A stretch of DNA of 64,000 nucleotides from Cryptomeria japonica (lineage: Eukaryota > Streptophyta > Pinopsida > Cupressales > Cupressaceae), in NCBI RefSeq assembly GCF_030272615.1, contig NC_081414.1, positions 770,603,653 to 770,667,652 on the forward strand, read 5' to 3'. This document shows, in pieces, positions 22,888-33,974 of the stretch. Under the pieces are notes generated by a model that had not been told where the DNA came from, made no database searches, and saw nothing but the letters and a program-made list of their open reading frames with translations. The position numbers and the translations under genes are program-made. Within the stretch, counting starts at the first letter, position 1. Every line of letters starts with the position of its first letter.

Positions 22888-24893
22888 ATTCACACTGCTC
22901 GATGCTCCATATTGCAGAGAGCCTACTCCTCTCTATATCCCTACTTGATTGAATGGTAAAATTCATAGGTGTGATGGCTGACCCCTCCAACAAAGTCAAT
23001 ATCATCATGAAGGAGACACTTTTTGTGAATGGATGGCATAGGGCGATCTATGAAAAGTGTCGCACTACCTTGCGGACCCACTAAGGATTCTCTATCAGCC
23101 CATTGGGCATCATCACCCTGATGGTTATGGTAGGTCCCAAGGTGGTGTCCTCAGTTTTTACTATCATCCCCGAGTCTGATCTCTTCCGAGTCAGACTTGG
23201 GATCCTGTGGTTGATCACCATGGAGGAAGTTCCTTCCATGATTCACAAGTTCTTAAAGTTTTCTCATGAGGGCGTAGTGCATGTTGTCTAGCACACTAGT
23301 TATCGACCATTGATCACTCATGGGGACTTTTCTTTTGATCACTTCTGGCCAATCCCGATTAGGCCCATGCTTCCCTATGGTGACTTTTTATACCTTGCGT
23401 ATTATAAATACAAGACGGGGGAGTCAGCTTCTATGTTGGCATAACCTTCCATACCTTTGCTGCCTCTTGCATCAAATTTTGCACCTGAGATCCCAGTCTT
23501 GGAATGGGTTGTGCCACATGTCCCTCCATCGCAAGGGGTCAGGGCTAAACCCGCTCCCAGACCGAGACCTCCTTGTCTGCCTATGACCACACAGACTCAA
23601 GTGGCATCCTCTATTCTTGCAACTACACCTATTGTAGCCAATGGAAAGGCACCTTTACTACCAAAGTCCATGACTCGCCCACCTTTCGAGCTTCCCATCA
23701 TGACCGATATCCCCAGGCCATCTCACTATGTGAAGGGGAAGCGCTCGTCTCAGGGTTCTTCATCTCTTCTTGCATCTACATCATAGACCACGTGGATGCC
23801 TCCTATCCCTCTACCCACTCCTCAAGGGAAGCAAGGTCAGGTGCTCATCGCTATGAATGTGGTGTCCATTCAAGATGTCCCTCTTGCTTCATCGGTTAGG
23901 CCTCCTCCTATCCTTGAGCTAATCCCGAAGGCATCTCCTATGGAGCATGATGCTCCTGATTCATCTCAGCCCATGGTTGGTGGTCCCCACCTCTGTCAGA
24001 ACCACTGTGCGCATGAGCGTAAATGCTTCCAATGGACCTAGGATTGAGCACGTGATGCTGCCTTACAGTCTGCTGGTGCATCCTCCACGATTGTTGTTTT
24101 AGACCCTATTCCTTTGGTGGCTCTCGCTTCTAGATTAATTTTGATTTTGCTTTTCATTGCTTCAAGGACCTTTGATGACCCTCGCCCTAAGCGGGTGGAG
24201 GTCTTCATCACTCCTTCCTTGGACATTCTACCCTTGTCCGTACCTTTGGGTATGTCGCACACCCAAGTGGTCTCTAGCGTAGATTCCATTGCTCCACCTG
24301 TTCTACTGCCCCTTCAGTATCGCATCTTTCCTGGGGTCCTTTAGTCTGCCATGGTTGATAGGAGACCAGATAGTACTATCTCATGTAAAGGCAAGTTCGA
24401 ATAGGGCCCTATCCTAGAGTTCCAATGTCACCGACCAATAGAGGTTTGTTATTCATCCCTTCCTTTGACTGCCTCTGTGCCTATTGGTTTGCTTGTTTCT
24501 ATTTGCATGATCAAGAAGGCCCTTCCTTTTCTTGAGTTAGTCACTTCCCCTCTTCCAGAGGCTGGCAGTCCTATTCTTGTCCCATCCTCTCCAAGTGAGT
24601 TACTTGCTTCCTACCTGGAGGCCTGCATGTTCGGCTCCTTGGAGGACATTCTAGCCTTGTCTACCATCTTCACATGATCATTGACCCTCGCCTCCTCCAA
24701 GATTGAAGATGAAGGCATTTCTATTGCTTCGTCTCTTTCCCTTGCTATTGATGAGGCACTTGGTGTGACCCTTGCAATTGTCCCTCTTCGAGATAGCCCC
24801 CCCTCTCCCTATGACCTAGATTGGGAGGACGAGGCTCTTCTTGAGGATGATGATCTTCTACAGTACGATCCCCTCCTAAGGGTTGATCATTAG
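22888..24893 (+). pseudogene. Gypsy-type protease with long Pro/Ser-rich tail, no RT
   Basis: One frame runs from about 22977 to 24893, interrupted by roughly ten stops but with no clear frameshift. Early residues (VNIIMKETLFVNGWHRAIYEKC, PLGIITLMVMVGPKVVSSVF, DLFRVRLGILWLITMEEVPS) match the C-terminal half of plant Gypsy retropepsins as I know them: polar VGPK strand and the LGRPWI-like LGILWL. The catalytic Asp box is degraded (ADPSNKVNI). A Pro/Ser-rich tail of about 450 residues follows and ends in an acidic DWEDEALLEDDDLLQYD. No reverse transcriptase follows, so this is either a non-autonomous element or a deleted one. The left edge abuts the Copia 1 LTR. Confidence 0.65.
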
Positions 24894-26285
24894 GAATTTT
24901 CTTCCATAACTCCATCTTCTTGCATGTATGTGTGGTTGTGTTCCCCCATGCTTTCTTTATTTGTTTGTTCCCTCCCAGAGGACCTAGGTCACTGCGTAAG
25001 TACCTGGATATGGGAGGTTGACTATCTTTATCTATTGTTCTCTCCTGCAGGACTCGAGTTACTTTGTAGGTACTCGGATACAGAGGATTTTCTATCGTAC
25101 ACATTCCTCAATTTGTTTACCTCCTTCTTCTATTTGTTGTATCTTTCTTTTTGACATTCGGGGATGATGTAGAGCATTGGGGGCATTCTCTGCTTTCTTC
25201 CTTGTTGACCCAAAATTTTATTTTATTTTACCCTTGTCTTCCTATTCTCTTCTTCAGATCTGAGAAATTTGGCACTATGATGATGCACCCATCTCGTAGT
25301 GATACTATATGTCTTTTTGATATTGCTCTGGGTTCTGATGCCAAATTATCAGATCTCCTTGTCCTCTTGCATTGAATATTTTGATGTTGTGGACATCTAT
25401 GTGTCACTATCTCTTCATGACATCCCCAAGAAACATCTCGTTATGTTGACGTGCCACAACTCTTCTCCTTACAATGACATGCCTTCCATGCATATCATTC
25501 TAAGGGGGGCCCATCATATCATCATTTCTACATTTGTGCCTTTATTTTCATCCCTTTTCATGTATTTTATTTATCACGTGCACCTAGGTGGGGGCCAAAC
25601 CACTTGATCTTTTCATTATGAGTGGAGGCCAAACCACTTGACCTATTCCAAAGATTGCCTTCATGGGGGCTAAACTATCTTTCCAATCTGCATCATCTTT
25701 CTTACCTTGGTAGAGGCCAATCTACTATGTTCCAATTCCAATTTCCCTATCGCATGGTGATCCTGCACCTTGCTACCCATGCTGACATACCAATTTTCCC
25801 TATCATATGGTTATCCATATTGGTGTTCCAATTTTCTCTATCATATGGTTATCAATATCGACGCTCCAATTTTCGCTATCCTATGGTCATCCATATCGGC
25901 TTATCACACCCTATCATATGGCTCTCGACATGGTGAATTGTGCTAACCATATCGACATATCTTGTACCAATGGCGGCCGCCCTATCTTGTATCTTTTTGT
26001 CATCAGGGACTTTCCTCCATGATGATGTTTGTTCTTGTTGCACTTTGTTCTAGCTTCTTTATCATATCTGATCTTCCATCAAGCTATACTATAGCTAGCA
26101 TGTTGTCTATGTTCCAAGTACTAATTTCCATTCCAAAATTCTAGTATCATATCATCGAGGGCAACTTCATTTGATCAAAGAGCATATGCTTCCCTATCAC
26201 AATATTTTCTCTTCACCCTTTCTATCTTTCCTACTTTAGCTTCACATCTCTTAATGGAGACATGCTTGCTAAAGTGAGGGCAAAA
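24894..26285 (+). other. Probable 3' non-coding part of the Gypsy-type element
   Basis: No coding signal is seen. Several short repeats occur: GGGGGCCAAACCACTTGATC-like phrases near 25591, 25626, 25660 and 25710, and three copies of a ~50-base CCAATTTTCCCTATC-ATATGGTTATCC unit at 25790-25930. A purine-rich AAAGTGAGGGCAAAA at 26273-26287 could be a polypurine tract just before an LTR. Confidence 0.4.
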
Positions 26286-26287
26286 TG

Positions 26288-27390
26288 TAGAGTGAAAAAA
26301 ATCACCCTCATCACCTTTAGTGGCAATTGTGACATGTGGCACCTCCCCCACGCCGCTTGGAGGAAAGGTCTGCCAATTTGTCCTTTTGTCCATCGAAGAA
26401 GTCCATGCCACCTTCCCCAGAGACATTGCCAATTTTGCCAACCTGATAGATTCACAAATGCAGGCACGTTGCAGAGACATCCACATGACACGCTACTGTC
26501 CAGACAACTTGCCAGCCAATAGGTGGTCATTGGGATGTTAGGACCCATGCCAGGAAGGAACCATAATGCCTCTCTATGCGGCCACCAACATCCAGGTTCA
26601 TCCCTTAGCCTATATCCTTGGTTTTGGGACATTTACAAAGGATCATTTTGGTATATTGAAGACTTTCTCTTGGAGACACCACCACCATTGTTGCAACATT
26701 GTCAAGCTACCAAGTTTACCAAGCATGCCAACACTTGCCAAGTATTAGGAGAGTAATCTAACTCTATTTTGAATTTCAAATATTTTTTTTACTACCAATT
26801 ACCAAATAGCATAGCATTGTCTTTGTATTTACCTTTACACTCTTCTTTATCATCTTCCTTTCTCATGGCTTTTTGGGTTGTCCGTGGAGGTAGAAACACC
26901 AAAATGGGGGTCTAACTTAGGCAGAATCCAAAACACAATCCCCAAAATTTTCTCTCTTGCATCTGTGTAGATGCAACTTCATGAAGAAAAGATTATCTTG
27001 CGGGACACTTCATAAAGTTGACCGATTATGAGATTTCTTTATCCTCTGCTACTTTCCTTATTCTGCTTCGTAATTCATACTTTTCATAGTTTTCAGTATC
27101 ATTTAGTTGTTTCATAAGTTTCGTCAACATGTCTAGGACTTTCTATCTGGACTCTATACTCCATCCATATAGGACGATAGTGCATCATGTTGGAGTCCTA
27201 GCTCTGCATGCTTGGCCTATGGGAAAAGATTTTGCAGGGCTATCTAGAGGTGTCGTTCGGGTGTCTGACGCTCCTCATGTGATTCTGTTATCCCCTGGCT
27301 CAGCTTTGCACCTATTCAAAGAGGTAATCAGAAGGATAATTTGTTCTTGAGTATTCATCATCCTTGAGGTGACAAATTCCCTCCATTACA
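26288..27390 (+). repeat. Possible LTR of the Gypsy-type element
   Basis: It begins TGTAGAGTGAAAAAAATC directly after a polypurine-like tract and could end at CTCCATTACA near 27390. No second copy is in the window, so the ends are not proven. A 73-codon frame at 27129-27350 (starts MSRTFYLDSILHPY) is present in its distal part; I do not recognise it, and it may be chance or the start of a following gag. Confidence 0.3.
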
Positions 27391-27639
27391 CTTATCATAT
27401 TATGTGAATTCATTAATTTATCATGAGTTGAATCCATAAATGTAGTATTTGTTGACACCATGTAGTCATAGGAGACCTGCAAAAAAAATTGGTTAGATAT
27501 AAAATTAGGATATCATAAGGGGAGAAGTACTTTTAATAATTCTCTCAAACTATTTTATGGATGTGATCAAAGTACATGTATCATGCGATCATATTAGATA
27601 TAGATATATAGTTATGATGTACAACTTAAGGTCCTGGGT
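27391..27639. other. Unassigned spacer
   Basis: AT-rich sequence with no recognisable feature before the minisatellite. Confidence 0.35.
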
Positions 27640-28430
27640 TTGATGAATGCAATTAGGATGGCTTAAGGGGATGTAATTAGGATGGCTTAATTAAGGGGAT
27701 GTAATTAGTATGAATTAATTGAGGGAATGCAATTAGGATGGCTTAAGGGAATGTAATTAGCATGACTTAATTAAGGGGACGCAATTAGGATGGCTTAAGG
27801 GGATCTAATTATGATGGATTAAGGGGAAGTAATTAGGATGACTTGATGGGATTTAATTAGGATGTAATTAGGATGCATTTATTAAGAATGTGCAATTGGG
27901 ATGCAAATAGGGGTATGTAGTTAGGATGGCTTAAAGGGATGAAATTAGGATAGCTTAAGAGGATGTAATTATGATGGCTTAAGGGGATATAATTATGATG
28001 TAATTAGGATGGCTTAAGGGGATGTAATTAGGATGACTTGATTAAGGAGATGTAATTAGGATGGCTTAATGAGATGCAATTAGGATGGATTATGGGTATG
28101 TAATTAGGATGTCTTAAAGGGATGAAATTAGGACGACTTAATTAAGGAGATGTAATTAGGATGGCTTAAGATGATGTAATTAGGATGGATTAAGTGGATC
28201 TAATTGCAATGTAATTAGGATGGATTAAGTGGATCTAATTATGATGTAATTACGATGGATTAAGGGGATGAAATTTGGATGGCTTAAGGGGATGTAATTA
28301 GGGTGGATAAATTAAGGGGATGCAATTAGGATGGCTTAATTAATGGTATGTAATAATGACCTATGGTTTAAGGTCATACTAAGTAAAATGAGAGCTTAAA
28401 GGGTCCTAATAGGATGGCTTAAGGGGAGAA
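27640..28430. repeat. ~24-base minisatellite
   Basis: Repeats of GGATGGCTTAAGGGG followed by ATGTAATTA, with variants that carry an extra TTAA or lose a segment, continue for about 0.8 kb. The unit is unrelated in sequence to the 20-base array at 600-8030, although both contain TTAAGGGG-like words. It lies about 100 bases from the 3' end of the second gene A copy. Confidence 0.85.
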
Positions 28431-28522
28431 ACACTCAAAGTCAATCTATCAAAGTACGAAATGACAATAAATGAATTTTAACTAAATGTATAAGAAAATA
28501 TCAATATCATCAAAACATGTAT

Positions 28523-29872
28523 TTACATATATAAAATTATATATACATACTTGTATTTACTTATTCCATTATACCATATGTATTCTCTCTTTCTCTTAAA
28601 TGCATCTATAATTTTATTGTGCTCGTCGATAAAAATTGTCCATAACTCTTTATTACTAAGTTTCCCACAATATCTCACCAGTTTTATATTTGTTGCCACA
28701 ACCAAATGTGAGTAGTGTATAATATTTTTATATGTTTCATTATCTTATAATGAAAGCAAACCATTCTTCCTTGTTAGATATTTTCATAACTAAGTGCTAA
28801 TAACCACCACTGAACCCATTGGATAATGAAAGCCATCATCATCTTCTTGATTTTTAATTAACTTATGCTCAGTGTCAACACCTTGAGCCAACCAATACTC
28901 TGTTTCTTCTTCATTTTCCTTAGGTGCAACAGCAATACACACATGTCCTACAAAAAATATTAAAATCAATAACTAATGTGACATATAATTTTGACCAATC
29001 TTTATATGTACATGGTAAAAGAAAAAGAAATTGAAAGAATTTTTATAATTTAAATTACCTTCTTGTACAAGGTCTGAAACATGATTATAATCATCTAAAT
29101 CAAATAGTTGATCATTGTCTTGACTTGTTATTTCATATTGATCATGTGTTTGAGTAGGTGTCAAAAATATTTTCTTCCAGTCTTCTAGCCATTTGATATT
29201 CTTGCATGCTTTTCAATTACCTAAAATACAAAATTGATAAAAACATGAAAGCTCCTTTGTCTAGGTAGTCCACATACTTGTATTTGAACTCTTAAATGAA
29301 TGCCATTTTCTAATATGATAATTGTATCACAATCAAGTCTAGGAAGAATATTTTCTTCTTCAACTAACCAAAAGAATTAGCAAATTGTAGAGTTTTCACT
29401 TGATCTGATATATAATCTTGTATTGCACCAATTGACAATCTGATGTGCATCTTTAAATTTTACTTTATCCTCAAATTTTAATTTCTCTTTAGGAAGAATT
29501 CTTTTAACACATGCACCAACTCCATCATGTTCCTATACTGTGTCCAAGTTAAAGAAAAAATCTACATATGTTGAATATTATTTTCCTTGTGAGACTATTT
29601 AGGCAATAAAATATTTGAGAATTCTTGAATTGTCTCGTACAATTATATGACCATATGGGATGTTCTGTCATTTGGTTTCCTCTTTCTTTTAAATTTGTAT
29701 AAAATATGTTGAAAAAATATTGAACAAACTCTGACAAGTGCATCTAGTTATCACTTAAATTGAAATGGTACTGCATCAAAAGATTTCTGTCATCCTCTGT
29801 ACTATCATCTACATGTCTATAAATAATTTGAACAAAAATAACCCTTTGCATTGAATTGCAGTATTGAGATTT
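28523..29872 (-). pseudogene. Second copy of gene A, 5'-truncated
   Basis: Minus-strand translation aligns with gene A from QYCNSMQ (near 29855) onward: DDSTEDDRNLLMQYHFNLSD, SYNCTRQFKNSQIFYCL (Asp of SDN now Tyr), EHDGVGACVKRILPKEKLKF, VNWCNTR, FFWLVEEENILPRLDCDT. The HGKG tetrad is deleted. After DLVQEG an intron (29058-28948) leads to GHVCIAVAPKENEE, YPMGSVVVIST and HYSHLVVATNIKLVRY. Gaps and stops show it is dead. The N-terminal half is missing because an LTR begins at 29874. Residues conserved between this and gene A (ALL the SDN/QFKN, DGxGACxKR and HYSxLVVAxNxxLxRY parts) mark the protein's constrained core. Confidence 0.8.
28948..29058 (-). other. Phase-1 intron of the second gene A copy
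   Basis: The donor GAAG|GTAATT and acceptor TTGTAG|GACATG split a Gly codon exactly as in the first copy. The length is 111 bases against 83 in the first copy. Confidence 0.7.
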
Positions 29873-29873
29873 G

Positions 29874-30250
29874 TTGGAGTAATTAGGACAATTTATCTAG
29901 TTATTTATTAATTATGTGCTTTGATTACTTTTTCACTTGAGATAAGCTAACATTATTTTTCCTTCTATTTAATTAGGTTAATAATAGGTTATTTTGTCAC
30001 ATTCATTATGATTGTGACACTTGGCTCTATCTAATTTAATATTGCATTAGGGTTTTGCATCTAGGGTTTCATTCATCCTTTTATAAGAATTCATACATTC
30101 ATTGTAATTGTATCTTCGGTATTCCTGTGTGTAATAATACAAAATTCTCCAATTGTTATGGAGCATATTTTCTATGTTTGATCTCTTTTACGTGATAGGT
30201 CTTTTTCTTAAAGATGATTCTTAACTCTTGTGGTTGTATCATCAACTTCT
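29874..30250 (+). repeat. Short LTR of another Copia-type element, with leader
   Basis: It starts TGTTGGAGTAATTAGGAC, contains a TTTTATAAGAATTC TATA-like box near 30080, and is followed by ATGGTATCAAAGAAC at about 30252. That resembles a Met-tRNA primer site with two changes. The leader after it (to 30530) is cut by the Copia 3 LTR. No coding region of this element survives here. Confidence 0.5.
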
Positions 30251-30530
30251 AGAGATGGTATCAAAGAACAATATTTTTTCCTACATGGTATTAAAGCAAT
30301 TTTTTGCCCACATGTTTGAGGGATCCAAGCTTGTGTATTTTTTTTGTTCACAACATTAGAAAACTTTAAGATCGAATATTTTTTTGTCAAAATTAAAGCA
30401 ATTGAAGTTTTGGGTCAGCTTAGCTACATATACAAAAATTAGGGAAAAATTTGTGGTAGCTGAAAACTTTGGGCACTTTGGAGAAAAATGTGGGTCACCA
30501 TTGTGCTCAAAAGGCCCAAGAATCTAAAAT

Positions 30531-31386
30531 TGTCTTGATTGAGGTGTCACAACCTTGGAAAATCCTAAGATTGATTTTGCATATTTCTTCTTTATTTTAT
30601 AATTTATTATTTACCGACAAATAACTAGTCATCTAGTGGGACCCACAGGCTTAGTGAATCCTACTTGGCAATGACTATGTTGCACATGTGGAAGAAGGAA
30701 TCCCACTTTCATGATCTTGACAAGCATCAAAGTTATGAAAAATTTTATGACATATTAGACAAGTGGAAGGAGATACCTTTTGCATGGAGAAGGTGGGTAC
30801 CCAAGTTGGGTTACGACAAGTTGTAAGAGAATAAGGTAATACTAGTTGTTTAAGATAGATTCTCTTGCAGCTGTAAGTGTTGTAATTCATAGTGGTTGTA
30901 AGATGTGTAAGAGCATCTATCATACCTCAAAATAGTAAATTTTTGGGTTCCCAACTTAAGAGGTTTGAACCGGGTTTTATTTGGAGGTGTACATGTGTCA
31001 TTTGCATACTTTTTGGTGGCTAAAAAATAGGGCCACTTTGCATGACCCCTTCTTCTTGCTTCATCTAGAAGCTTCCTTTGTTGTTGTATTTCTCAATAAA
31101 AGATATCCTTGAAGAGTATTAGTCATGCTAATGTTTGCAAGTGAAGTGTTATGCTATCAAAATTAATCTAAATTATGGGTTGTTAGTTGTAGAATCTTGT
31201 TAAAGAAGCTAAGCATTGATATTGTATTGTAAGACTTTGCTTACTGGAATGCAAAGTACTATGCTTTTGGAGTGTGGGGTTTTTCATTTGAAAGGGTTTT
31301 CCCCACAATATATCTTGTGTTCATTGTGTTTATCATTATGCGTGTTTATTATCTACTTGTGAATGTGTTTCCGATTTTGTAATAGA
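30531..31386 (+). repeat. Copia 3 5' LTR
   Basis: The sequence TGATTGAGGTGTC..CAACCTTGGAAAATCC..GGGACCCACAG..CCACAATATATCTTG matches 39713-40563 along its whole length. The 5' end has decayed to TGTCTTGATT against TGTTGGGATT in the partner. The LTR is followed directly by reverse transcriptase sequence, so the leader, gag, protease and integrase have been lost. Confidence 0.85.
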
Positions 31387-32835
31387 TATAAGTAATAGAT
31401 ATAAGTATTCACTAGAAAGGTTTGGACATTCATTGTTAAATTCTAGTTGTATTTTTTCTTTGATTGACAACATTGATGAGCCTAGGACTGTTAAAGAGGC
31501 TATGGGTATGAATGATGCATATTCCTAGATGGAATCCATGAATGAGGAGATGGAATAAATTTTAAGATGAACAATACTTGAGATCTAGTACCTTTTCTCG
31601 AAGGACGTAAGCCTATTGGATGCTAATGGGTGTTCAAGAAAAAGTTGGGTCTCAATGGAAATGTTGAGAAGCGTAAAGCATGGTTGGTTGCAAAGGGGTA
31701 TTCCCAAGTAGAGGGAATAGATAATGGTGACATTTTCTCTTATTGGAAAGATGACATTCATTTGGCTCTTTTTATCACTTGATATAGTTCATGATTGGGA
31801 AATCAAGAAAATGGATGTGAAGACAACATTTCTTCATGGTGATTCAGAGGAAGAGATTTATATGTCACAACCAGAGCATTTATAGTGAAAGATAAAGAAA
31901 ATTTGGTTTGCAAGTTGAAAAAGGATTTGCATGGTTTGAAACATTCTCCTAGGATATGGTACCAAAATTTTAATACCTATGTGGAGTTTGGGATTTTAGA
32001 GGTTTAAATATGCTTATTGTGTTTACTTCAAAATTAATAATGGTTGCATTCTCATTATTGCAATATATGTGGATGATATGTTACTATTTGGGAATGTATA
32101 TTTGATTTTTGACTTGAAGTGTTAGTTGTCAACACAGTTTGAGATAATATTTAGGTGTATCTAGGTACATGCAAGGGATGGAGATCTAAAGATATAGATC
32201 TCACAAAAATCTTTAGTTAAGCTAGAGTAAGTATGTGAATTCTATGTTGGAGAGATTTAGCATGACAACTTGTAAATCCATGATAGTTTCTGTTGCATTG
32301 GGAACAAAAAATTATATGTGAAAGATTGTCCAAAATCTCCTTCTAAGTTGGAGGACATGGCTAGTGTACCAATGTGAGTGTGGTTTGCAGTCTCATGTAT
32401 GCTATGGTCTATACAAGACCAGACATTTTTGGCCAAGTAGTGGGAATCTTGAGTCGATATATGGCTAATCCTAGTTGGTTGCATTCAGATCCAGTTAAGT
32501 GAGTGTTTAGATATTTGAGGAGTACTTCCAAGTATTCCTTGTGTTATCAGGGTTATTCTATTGGAACTCAACATTTTATGAGTATTTGTGGATTTGCGGA
32601 TTCAGATTGGGTAGGTGAGATTGACAACACTATATCGATCAATGATTATGTCTTTTACTATGAATAGTGGTTCTATTAGTTGGATGAGTAAGTGCCAAGC
32701 TGTAGTCGCTTTGTCCACAATAGAAGCAAAGTATATGGTAACTACTCATTCTTGTAAATAAGTTATTTCTCTTAGACGGTTGTGGTCAGATATTTGGTTT
32801 GATGTAGGATTGATTACTGTCTATCATGATAGTTA
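31387..32835 (+). pseudogene. Copia 3 reverse transcriptase and RNase H, left part
   Basis: Recognisable blocks, in different frames, are KRKAWLVAKGYSQVEGID, KKMDVKTTFLHGD.EEEIYMSQPE, AIYVDDMLLFGN (catalytic YVDD), MQGMEI..ISQKSLVKLE, YARPDIFGQVVGILSRYMANP, and FADSDWVG for RNase H. The last codons before 32836 encode the RNase H VYHDS motif. There the coding sequence is split by the 6.6 kb LTR element and resumes at 39454. Many stops and frameshifts show long decay. Confidence 0.85.
32831..32835. repeat. Target site duplication AGTTA, left copy
   Basis: AGTTA here and at 39449-39453 flank the TGTTGG..CCAACA ends of the inserted LTR element. A 5-base duplication is what LTR retrotransposon integration leaves. 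Confidence 0.9.
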
Positions 32836-33718
32836 TGTTGGAATCCAAGAACATTAAGAGTGGGGGGGGGTGAATCAGTGTTCTGCCAGAATGTTCACTT
32901 TTAAACTTATTAAAATATGCATTCACCAACTGGTAAACCAATACATATATAATTAAAAGAAGTAAAGCAATCAATAAGCTAATCACACAAATGAATACCA
33001 TAACACAGAGAATTATATGCAGAAAAACTCAAAGAGAAAAAACCACGGTGAGATTTGTGACCCACAATATCAATCCACTGGCCATATGAAAAGATATAAC
33101 ATAATATGGGGGCCTACACATGCTGGAAGGCTTACAGCCTAGAGCACATTGCTCAACACAGAGGAGTCTCACTGACTACAGTTACTTTGAATAACAAAAC
33201 ATAAGACTGAACTCATTTAATGCATCTGCTATGCCTAATAGAGTTCCAGTTGAATCTCTGACTGTTTGGTTCTGAAACCCTAAACCCTTACTAGAATAAT
33301 CTTCACATTACTAATCTAATCACACAACATCCTCAATTACAATCATTACTATTATATAACATATCACAAAATGATCTAATCAACTAACCTATATACCCTT
33401 ACAATCCTTCACGACTTATGTCGTCTTACATAAATATTACAAAAATGATTATACATGATGACTCATTACATATATAAATAAATAACAAAATGGTTTTTTG
33501 ATTGCCTGATCTCCCAATGATGTCGACCTCCAATGTTGGTACCCAAAGAATCCTTCCTATTGTTGAAGATACTTGTCGGTGTTGATGAAGTGTTTGCTAG
33601 TGAAGTGTCTACTAATGAAGTATCTGTCGATGAAGAACAAAACCAAAGAATAAAGCCGGAACATGTTGCCATCAATGACAACATATGAAATCAATCAAAT
33701 GAGTGTCAATTGCCAACA
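32836..33718 (-). repeat. 3' LTR of the non-autonomous element
   Basis: It pairs with 38583-39448. The inner end lies next to AAAGGGGCAGATTG (minus strand, about 33718-33731), a polypurine tract. The outer end has the C-rich block GATTCACCCCCCCCC shared with other LTRs in this window. Confidence 0.93.
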
Positions 33719-33732
33719 ATCTGCCCCTTTGG
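33719..33732 (-). promoter_or_regulatory. Polypurine tract of the non-autonomous element
   Basis: On the minus strand CCAAAGGGGCAGAT immediately precedes the LTR start TGTTGG. This is the expected place for priming of plus-strand DNA synthesis. Confidence 0.8.
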
Positions 33733-33974
33733 CATTGATGGCAACACTCATGTGAAAAATGATAATGTTTTCCATCTGTCAGTTTCACCTTGAGACTACT
33801 CCCCCTGAGCTGAATATTCATTTGTGATCGTGATCTATACAAATACTCCATATCTCTTGATGTCAAGGATATATTTTTCACCTATACCTCCCCCTTTGAC
33901 ATCAATGCCAAAAAAAATACCAAAAACTGGGATGAAGAATGTAATTTTGTACAAAGAATGTGTCCCAAAACACC

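Noticed and set aside
26175-26632. Overlapping minus-strand frames of 103 and 133 codons
   Set aside because: They overlap each other and plus-strand frames in a putative LTR, with no recognisable motif on either strand.
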